From Erythrobacter sp. (GTDB taxonomy: Bacteria > Pseudomonadota > Alphaproteobacteria > Sphingomonadales > Sphingomonadaceae), in NCBI RefSeq assembly GCF_035194505.1, contig NZ_CP136573.1, positions 620,001-684,000 on the forward strand: a stretch of DNA of 64,000 bases, given 5' to 3'. A program made the position numbers and the translations under genes. Position 1 is the first letter of the stretch, and every line of letters begins with the position of its first letter. Of this stretch, positions 58,923 to 64,000 are shown piece after piece. The notes beneath the pieces were generated by a model. The model saw only the letters and a list, made by a program, of their open reading frames with translations. It searched no databases and was not told the origin of the DNA.

Positions 58923-60599
58923 TCAGAAATCGTAGCGCAGGCCGACAAGCGCGGTCGCAAAGGCAAAGTCCTCGGCGGTGAAATCGCTGTCAAAATAGTC
59001 GAAGGCGATCGCCGCACGGGCGGTGAGGCGGCGGGTCAACGACTGGTTATAGGCCGCAGAGCCGCCGACAGCGGTAACGTCGCCATTGGCATTGGCGCTG
59101 TCGAACCAGTTCACATAGGCATTGGTGGTGAGGTTGGCGTTCTGCCCGATCTGCCGGGTGAGGCCGCCGACCACGTAGTAGCTCTCGTCGGTCAGCCCAT
59201 CGAGCGCGGCGAGCGCGGTGCCGGGCGCCGCGATGAAGGTGCGCCGGTCATAGCCTGCGCCCAGTGCTGCCGTGGTGCGGCCGACCTGCCGCTGCCACGA
59301 GGCACGCACGCCGCGACCGCGGAAGGCAGCCGAGCGCACCGAGCCGAGCCCGCCGATCTGCGCCTGTCCCTCGGTTCCGTTGACCAGTCCGCCGAAATCA
59401 CCCGTCACCGGATTGCGGATCGCCTCGAAGTCGCTCGAAAGGCCCGCCAGCGAATTGTTGAGCAACCCGCCGAAGCCCGTCACCCCGTCATAGACGCTGA
59501 GCGCAAAGGCGCTGCGCTGGCTCGGGGCATAGGTGAAGGTGCCGTAATAGGTGGTGGAATCATAGCGATGCCCGACACGCGCCTCGAGCGAGGTGCGCGA
59601 GGAGGGGCGCCACATCACGCCCACATCCCACAGCAGCCCGTCGACATCGAAAGCGAGGATGCGCGGCGAAGCGGGATCGGTGACAAGGCGGCCATCGGCC
59701 CCCACCACCGGATCGCCATTGGCATCGCGCAGCGCGTCGCGGCTGGAAATCTCGACATTCTCGTAGCCGATCCCGCCGACCAGCGCGACCGAGGGGCTGA
59801 CCGGCACGGTGATGTCGGCGCGCGCGTAAAGATCGCGCACGCGCTGGTCCAGGTTGGAAATGTCTTCCTGAAAGCCCCCGGCGGTGACCGCAAGGCCCAC
59901 GGGGAGCACGGTGTCCGGACGGAAGCCCGCGCGCACCTGCCCGAGATAGGTCACGCTGTCGTCAAACACGTCGACCGGCTGGCCCGCAGCATTGGTCAGC
60001 ACCGCGTCGTTCTCGAAGCGGTTATAGCCCACGCGGCCCACGCCCTGCACGTCGACATCGCCGACACGGGTGTTGAGGCTCGGCCCGGCATAGGCGCTGT
60101 AGAAACGGCTTTCGGCATCCTCGCGCACCAGCGGGTTGGCGGTGGTGCCGCCGCCGCCATCGACCCGCGTGCGCGCGGCCAGACCGCCCGCCTCGAAGCT
60201 CAGCGCATTGGGAATGATCGCCAGCGTGCCGCGTGCGACGCCGCTGATGGTGTCGGTATCGACACTGTCATTGCCATAGCCGATATTGCGCTCGTAGCGC
60301 AGCGAGACCGCCGCGCCGCTGTTGCGGCCCTGGACATTGATGTCGACCCCGACCGCAATCGTGGTGAAGGTCAGCACGTCATCGCCGGGCGACAATTCGG
60401 CCGAAAGCACCTGCCCGACTTCGATATAGGGCTGGACGACGCGGTTGGTGCGCTGGCTGCCGGCACCGCCGCCCTGCCCCTGTCCGGCACCCTGTCCTTG
60501 GGCTTGCCCTGCGCCCATCGGCTGGTTCTGCGCCCATGCCGGCGCGGCTGCGGCAAGACCCGCAAGCGCCAGCGGCATAGCAAAAATGGCTCTACGCAT
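58923..60599 (-). CDS. Outer-membrane beta-barrel of the exosortase/EPS locus
   Basis: A 558-residue protein from ATG 60599 (a GTG at 60608 is possible). A signal peptide (MRRAIFAMPLALAGLAAAAPAWAQ) is followed by a Gln/Gly linker (GAGQAQGQGAGQGQGGG), and then many amphipathic strands with aromatic ends. The carboxy terminus is FATALVGLRYDF, the terminal aromatic residue of outer-membrane barrels. Its place in the locus suggests a polysaccharide secretion or surface-anchor pore. The upstream kinase gene overlaps the GTG by four bases. Confidence 0.88.
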   Translation of the reverse strand: MRRAIFAMPLALAGLAAAAPAWAQNQPMGAGQAQGQGAGQGQGGGAGSQRTNRVVQPYIEVGQVLSAELSPGDDVLTFTTIAVGVDINVQGRNSGAAVSLRYERNIGYGNDSVDTDTISGVARGTLAIIPNALSFEAGGLAARTRVDGGGGTTANPLVREDAESRFYSAYAGPSLNTRVGDVDVQGVGRVGYNRFENDAVLTNAAGQPVDVFDDSVTYLGQVRAGFRPDTVLPVGLAVTAGGFQEDISNLDQRVRDLYARADITVPVSPSVALVGGIGYENVEISSRDALRDANGDPVVGADGRLVTDPASPRILAFDVDGLLWDVGVMWRPSSRTSLEARVGHRYDSTTYYGTFTYAPSQRSAFALSVYDGVTGFGGLLNNSLAGLSSDFEAIRNPVTGDFGGLVNGTEGQAQIGGLGSVRSAAFRGRGVRASWQRQVGRTTAALGAGYDRRTFIAAPGTALAALDGLTDESYYVVGGLTRQIGQNANLTTNAYVNWFDSANANGDVTAVGGSAAYNQSLTRRLTARAAIAFDYFDSDFTAEDFAFATALVGLRYDF

Positions 60600-60604
60600 G
60601 GGTC

Positions 60605-61576
60605 TCACCCCCTCGCCCCATAGGTGCCGAAGCTGCGGCCCGAAGGGCTGTAGCGGGCGGCATTGAGGAGCAGTTTGATATCCGCGCAGGCCGAAAGCAG
60701 CTGCTGCGCATCTTCCAGCGCCGCGCGGGACGTTTCATCGGCGCGCACCACCAGCAAGGCCTGCCCGACATGCTGGGCAAGCTCGGCGGCGGCCGACGCG
60801 GCGAGCGCGGGCGGCGTGTCGAAAATCACGATCCGGTTGGGCGCGCCCTGCGTCAGCCGCTCGAGCACTTCGCCGGTGCGCGCGCTCGCCAGATATTCGG
60901 CATCGCGCGCGGTGGCCGTACCGGCGGGCAGCACGAACAGCCCTTCGATATCGGTGCTAATGACAACGCTTTCGGGCTGGATCGCGGGCTCGGCCAGCGT
61001 ATCCATCAGCCCGCGGGTGGTTTCGATCCTGAGCCGGCGCGACACGCTCGGCTTGACCACGTCGGCGTCGATCAGCAGCACTTCGATATCGCGCTCGGCC
61101 GCCAGCGCAATCGCGAGGTTGGTGGCGCAATAGGTCTTGCCCTCGCCCGGATGGGGCGAGCACACGAGGATGCGGCGCGACCGGCCGCTGGCTCCGGCAC
61201 GGGCATCGGCGAGCAGTTCGCGCTTGATGATGCGGAACTCCTCGAGCAGGCCGGTCACCGGATCTTCCGGCACGATCAGCCCGGCATCACGCAGATGATC
61301 GCGGTCGATGGCAGCGTGAGGCCCGCTAAAGCGCACTGCGCGCGGGGCTTCGGGTGCAGGGGCAGGTGCTGCCTGTGGCGCGGCGGCCACCGGCTGCGGG
61401 GCATACGCAGGCGCTGCGACAGGCGCAGGCGCGCGGCGCAGGCTCTCGGCGACCGGGGGCACTGCCGGTACCTTGGGCGCGCCATGGAGCGGCCCCAGCC
61501 CGAAGGTCGCATCGGCCCGTTCGAACAGCGAAGCAGGCTTGGCGCCCGCGCGATTGATCTTGCCCTGGTCGGTCAT
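60605..61576 (-). CDS. Cytoplasmic tyrosine autokinase (CpsD/EpsB-like), exosortase locus
   Basis: A 323-residue ATPase from ATG 61576. It has a Pro/Ala-rich amino-terminal linker (APAPVAAPAYAPQPVAAAPQ), Walker A SPHPGEGKTYCATN, Walker A' VLLIDADVVKPSV and Walker B RIVIFDTPPALA. It is the cytoplasmic partner of the Wzz-like chain-length protein encoded just upstream, as in BY-kinases. The usual carboxy-terminal tyrosine cluster is short (only ARYSPSGRSFGTYG), so autophosphorylation may be modest. Start 17 bases after the chain-length gene. Confidence 0.9.
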   Translation of the reverse strand: MTDQGKINRAGAKPASLFERADATFGLGPLHGAPKVPAVPPVAESLRRAPAPVAAPAYAPQPVAAAPQAAPAPAPEAPRAVRFSGPHAAIDRDHLRDAGLIVPEDPVTGLLEEFRIIKRELLADARAGASGRSRRILVCSPHPGEGKTYCATNLAIALAAERDIEVLLIDADVVKPSVSRRLRIETTRGLMDTLAEPAIQPESVVISTDIEGLFVLPAGTATARDAEYLASARTGEVLERLTQGAPNRIVIFDTPPALAASAAAELAQHVGQALLVVRADETSRAALEDAQQLLSACADIKLLLNAARYSPSGRSFGTYGARG

Positions 61577-61592
61577 TGCGCTCTCCCCGTCC

Positions 61593-63113
61593 TCACGCAA
61601 TCGTCCCGATCGAGACGAACTCGATGGTGACAAGGATCACGAAAATGCCCAGAAGGCCGGCACTGGCCCCGGCAAACTGCTTCATCCGCTTGGCTTCAAG
61701 CGCCCGGGCGGCATCGGAAATGGTCAGCGAGATCGAGCCGATCACCGGCAGATCGAAGGCCTTTTCCAACTGCTGCGGCGTGGCGAAGCTCGATTTGAGC
61801 TGGCTGATCGCATAGGCCGCCGCAACGCCCGCACCCAGGCCGACGATCAGCACGCCAAGCAGCAGCAGCGGGCGGTTGGGCGCGGCCGGCTTTTGCGGAA
61901 CGCTGGGTGCCTGGATCACGTCGAAACGGAACTGGCTGGCCTTGTCCTCGACCTTGCCGCGCGTCTTCAGTGCCTCGCGGTCCTGCAGCAGCTTTTCGTA
62001 ATTGGTCCGCAGCACGTCATAATCGCGGCTGATGCGGTTGGCTTCAGCGGCAACTGTCGGCTCGGAGGCCTGACTTGCCATCAGCGCGGCAAAGTCGCTC
62101 TGCAAGGCGGCGCGGCGGGCCTGCAGGGCATCGACGGTCGCCTGACGCTCGGTGCGGATCGCCAGCAGCGAGGCATAGGCCGGATTGGGGGTTGCACCCG
62201 CATCCTCGCCATAGGCGGCAGCCTGACGGGTGAGAAGCGTGACCTGCTTGGTCATGGCGACCACATCGGGGTGGCTATCGGTGAGCCCGCGCGAGCGCAG
62301 CTCGGCGAGCTGGGTCTGGGCCTGCATCAGTGCCGCGCGCGGCCCGGTCGCCTGCGGTCCGCCGATGATGCTGCGCGGCGTGCTCGAAAGCTGGCCAGAG
62401 ATCGCGGCCAGCGCGCTCTGCGCCGCAGCGAGATCGGCATCGACGGCGCGCAGATCGGCGCGCGAGGCCTGCACCTTGCTCGACAGGCTGTCCGTGCCGC
62501 CGACCAGATCGGGAAACTGCGCCTCGAAGGCAAGGCGGCGCTGTTCGGCCGCTTCAAGCTCGCGCTTGCGCTCTTCGAGCTGGCGGTCGAGATCGCCGAT
62601 CGCGGAGGAAATCCCGGCGCGGTTGCCGACCACGTGCTCTTCGCGCAGGATGTCGAGCAGCTTCTGCACCACATCGCGCGCCAGCACGGCGTTTTCGGCA
62701 TCGCTCAGATCGCCGCGACCGATTTCGGCGGTGATCTCGAACAGGTTGTCCTGCTCGCTCGTCACCTTCACCTTCTTTTCGAGCTCGCCGGTCATCGCGT
62801 CGATTGCGCCGCGCTCGGTCACGCCTTCGCCAAGGCGGGTGGCGGTGATTACCTTTTCGAGGTTCTTGGCGCTCGACAGGGTCTGGCGCACGCGCATGAT
62901 TTCTTCCTTGCCGTCACCGGCAATGCCGAGCTGCTTGGACAGCACGTCCTCCACGTCGACATAGACGCGGGCCTTGGATTCGTAGGTGTTGGGGATCATC
63001 GCGATCACCACCCAGCCCAGAAGGCACACGCCCCAGGCCACCGCCAGCGCAATCCAGCGGCGGTGCCATACCGACCACATGGCGGCGCGCAGATCCTCGA
63101 TAAGATCGTTCAT
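61593..63113 (-). CDS. Polysaccharide chain-length determinant (Wzz-like), exosortase locus
   Basis: A 506-residue inner-membrane protein with two membrane helices (about 24-44 and 437-457) and a long periplasmic coiled-coil (LDRQLEERKRELEAAEQRRL, DLRAVDADLAAAQSALA). The Pro-rich segment before the second helix (SVPQKPAAPNRPLLLLG) is the family hallmark. It sets polymer length together with the autokinase next to it. It lies 16 bases after the export lipoprotein gene. Confidence 0.92.
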   Translation of the reverse strand: MNDLIEDLRAAMWSVWHRRWIALAVAWGVCLLGWVVIAMIPNTYESKARVYVDVEDVLSKQLGIAGDGKEEIMRVRQTLSSAKNLEKVITATRLGEGVTERGAIDAMTGELEKKVKVTSEQDNLFEITAEIGRGDLSDAENAVLARDVVQKLLDILREEHVVGNRAGISSAIGDLDRQLEERKRELEAAEQRRLAFEAQFPDLVGGTDSLSSKVQASRADLRAVDADLAAAQSALAAISGQLSSTPRSIIGGPQATGPRAALMQAQTQLAELRSRGLTDSHPDVVAMTKQVTLLTRQAAAYGEDAGATPNPAYASLLAIRTERQATVDALQARRAALQSDFAALMASQASEPTVAAEANRISRDYDVLRTNYEKLLQDREALKTRGKVEDKASQFRFDVIQAPSVPQKPAAPNRPLLLLGVLIVGLGAGVAAAYAISQLKSSFATPQQLEKAFDLPVIGSISLTISDAARALEAKRMKQFAGASAGLLGIFVILVTIEFVSIGTIA

Positions 63114-63129
63114 TTCGGCGCGCGCTCCG

Positions 63130-63771
63130 TTAGAACCGGCTTTCCGGGATGATGATCGTATCCCCCGGCATCAGCATGACGTTGGCGCTGGCATCGCCCT
63201 TGCGCACCAGATCGGACAGGCGCAGGCGATATTCGAGCTGCTTGGCGGTCTCGCGGTCCTGACGGATCAGCTTGGCGCGGTTCCCGGCGGCAAATTCGTT
63301 GAGCCCGCCAACCGCGATCATCGCATCGAGCACGGTCATGTTGGCGCGGAACGGCAGCGAGGCAGGCTGCGGCGTCGCACCGATGATGCGCACCTGCTGG
63401 GTGAAGTTGCCTTCGGGCGTGTTGACGATCACCGAGACAATCGGCTGCTCGATATATTTCGACAGCTCGCCGGCGATGTATTCCTGCAACTGGGTGGAGG
63501 TCTTGCCGACGGCGGGAATGTCCTGGACCAGCGGGATCGTCAGACGGCCATCGGGGCGCACGCGCACCTTGTCGGCCGAGAGTTCGGGGTTGCGCCACAC
63601 ATGGATGGTGATCTCGTCGAGCGGCCCGATGGTGTATTCCTCGGACGGCGCAATCGGAGCGTTGGCGTAGCTGGCTGAGGGCAATTCGGTGCCGGCGCCC
63701 CCGCAGCCCGCAAGCGCGAGCGGCGCCAGCAGAAGGGTGGCGAGACGGACGGGGAACAGCGATTGCAGCAT
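63130..63771 (-). CDS. Polysaccharide export lipoprotein (Wza-like)
   Basis: A 213-residue lipoprotein, lipobox LALAGC with Cys23. After the signal come the polysaccharide export domain (EEYTIGPLDEITIHVWRNPE) and the SLBB-type beta-grasp segment (VTVLDAMIAVGGLNEFAAG-like). This is the outer-membrane export component; being short, it has only one such domain. AAGGAT lies eight bases before the ATG. It is the first gene of the minus-strand EPS operon in this window. Confidence 0.92.
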   Translation of the reverse strand: MLQSLFPVRLATLLLAPLALAGCGGAGTELPSASYANAPIAPSEEYTIGPLDEITIHVWRNPELSADKVRVRPDGRLTIPLVQDIPAVGKTSTQLQEYIAGELSKYIEQPIVSVIVNTPEGNFTQQVRIIGATPQPASLPFRANMTVLDAMIAVGGLNEFAAGNRAKLIRQDRETAKQLEYRLRLSDLVRKGDASANVMLMPGDTIIIPESRF

Positions 63772-63975
63772 TGACGAGGATCCTTGGCCATTTTTCCGCC
63801 CGACCCCGACACAGGCGGCTTGCAGGAGCGACCTGCAACCTGTGCGAGACGGGCGATGCCTGTCTTCTCGCCGGAAATGGTGAACATATTGTTAGTTATA
63901 CAGCGCCAAATCGGGGCCTATCCCGCTTCGGGAAAGGCACCTTGCGGGGGTTAACATGGCCCCCGCGCGACGGCC
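63772..63975 (-). promoter_or_regulatory. Upstream region of the EPS operon
   Basis: About 204 bases with no gene, including the only clearly AT-rich patch here (around 63882-63905, ATATTGTTAGTTATACAG on the forward strand). The operon promoter probably lies in it, but I cannot fix the boxes. A terminator-like hairpin of the upstream gene occupies 63944-63966. Confidence 0.35.
63944..63966 (-). terminator. GC hairpin after an upstream minus-strand gene
   Basis: GCGGGGG (63944-63950) pairs with CCCCCGC (63960-63966) over a nine-base loop. It lies ten bases downstream of a TGA stop on the minus strand. There is no long T-run behind it. Confidence 0.4.
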
Positions 63976-64000
63976 TCAGACGAGCATTTCGGCGGCTGCA
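63976..64000 (-). CDS. Possible 3' end of a further minus-strand gene
   Basis: The last bases of the window read AAEMLV-stop on the minus strand (TGA at 63976-63978). Followed by a hairpin, this looks like the end of a gene that continues outside. Too short to identify. Confidence 0.25.

Noticed and set aside
57498..60623. Open frame of 1041 codons on the plus strand across the barrel and ATPase genes
   Set aside because: It is antisense to two well-supported EPS genes with signal peptide and Walker motifs; the product is low-complexity Arg/His/Gly without domains. GC-rich DNA has few stops.
1..64000. tRNA, rRNA, CRISPR, IS element or prophage
   Set aside because: I looked for cloverleaf-like ends, regular spaced repeats, transposase motifs and integrases and saw none. 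A covariance-model scan would be needed to exclude small RNAs.

Overview
The window is GC-rich, densely coded chromosomal DNA of an alphaproteobacterium, most likely Sphingomonadales, family Erythrobacteraceae (Erythrobacter/Porphyrobacter-like). Three things point there: the run nuoA-N/birA/coaX/rnj/DUF1467, the comEC-gltX-gltA neighbourhood, and the XrtA-type exosortase/exopolysaccharide locus with its usual accessory genes. I see no rRNA, tRNA, CRISPR array, insertion sequence or prophage, and no block with clearly foreign composition. The genus is an inference from protein likeness and gene order.

Layout. 1-3.4 kb: 5' end of a ComEC-like competence gene (minus), then gltX, gltA and a small membrane protein (plus). 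3.4-10 kb: poorly characterised genes. They include a histidine-kinase-like protein with Pro at the phospho-acceptor position, a helical protein coupled to it, a nucleotidyltransferase-like/membrane fusion, an HPt-like protein with Met at its phospho-acceptor position, and an 851-residue coiled-coil membrane protein. 10-28.4 kb: one minus-strand array of 21 genes starting at nuoA. It encodes all 14 subunits of respiratory complex I, three very small membrane ORFs, and then biotin ligase, type III pantothenate kinase, RNase J and a DUF1467 membrane protein. Most junctions overlap by 1-8 bases or are very short, except a 128-base gap between nuoI and nuoJ.

28.5-37.6 kb: a secreted beta-propeller protein coupled to an aldehyde dehydrogenase, a divergent thiolase, a periplasmic SH3-domain protein, a 2-hydroxyacid dehydrogenase, a nitronate-monooxygenase-like protein, a lipoprotein methyltransferase, and release factor 2. 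37.7-44.9 kb: an exported peroxiredoxin, penicillin-binding protein 1A and a murein amidase, diverging from RNase E. RNase E has a roughly 425-base leader with nested hairpins, and its gene ends in a strong bidirectional terminator. 45-51.6 kb: a methyltransferase, an unusual PLP enzyme diverging from an ATP-grasp ligase, an SDR, a stand-alone sdhB, a PaaI-type thioesterase and zapE.

51.6-63.8 kb: a ten-gene minus-strand exosortase-A exopolysaccharide operon. In transcription order it encodes an outer-membrane export lipoprotein, chain-length regulator, cytoplasmic autokinase, outer-membrane beta-barrel, ExeA-like ATPase, polysaccharide deacetylase, FemAB-like transferase, glycosyltransferase, exosortase and asparagine-synthetase-like amidotransferase. 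Together these would build, modify and export a surface polysaccharide and process PEP-CTERM proteins. No PEP-CTERM substrate and no EpsI domain is visible in the window.

The most promising under-described material is the phosphorelay-like proteins lacking their histidines (3.4-7.4 kb), the small ORFs inside the complex I operon, the PLP-enzyme/ATP-grasp divergent pair near 45.6-48.3 kb, and the short exosortase without EpsI.
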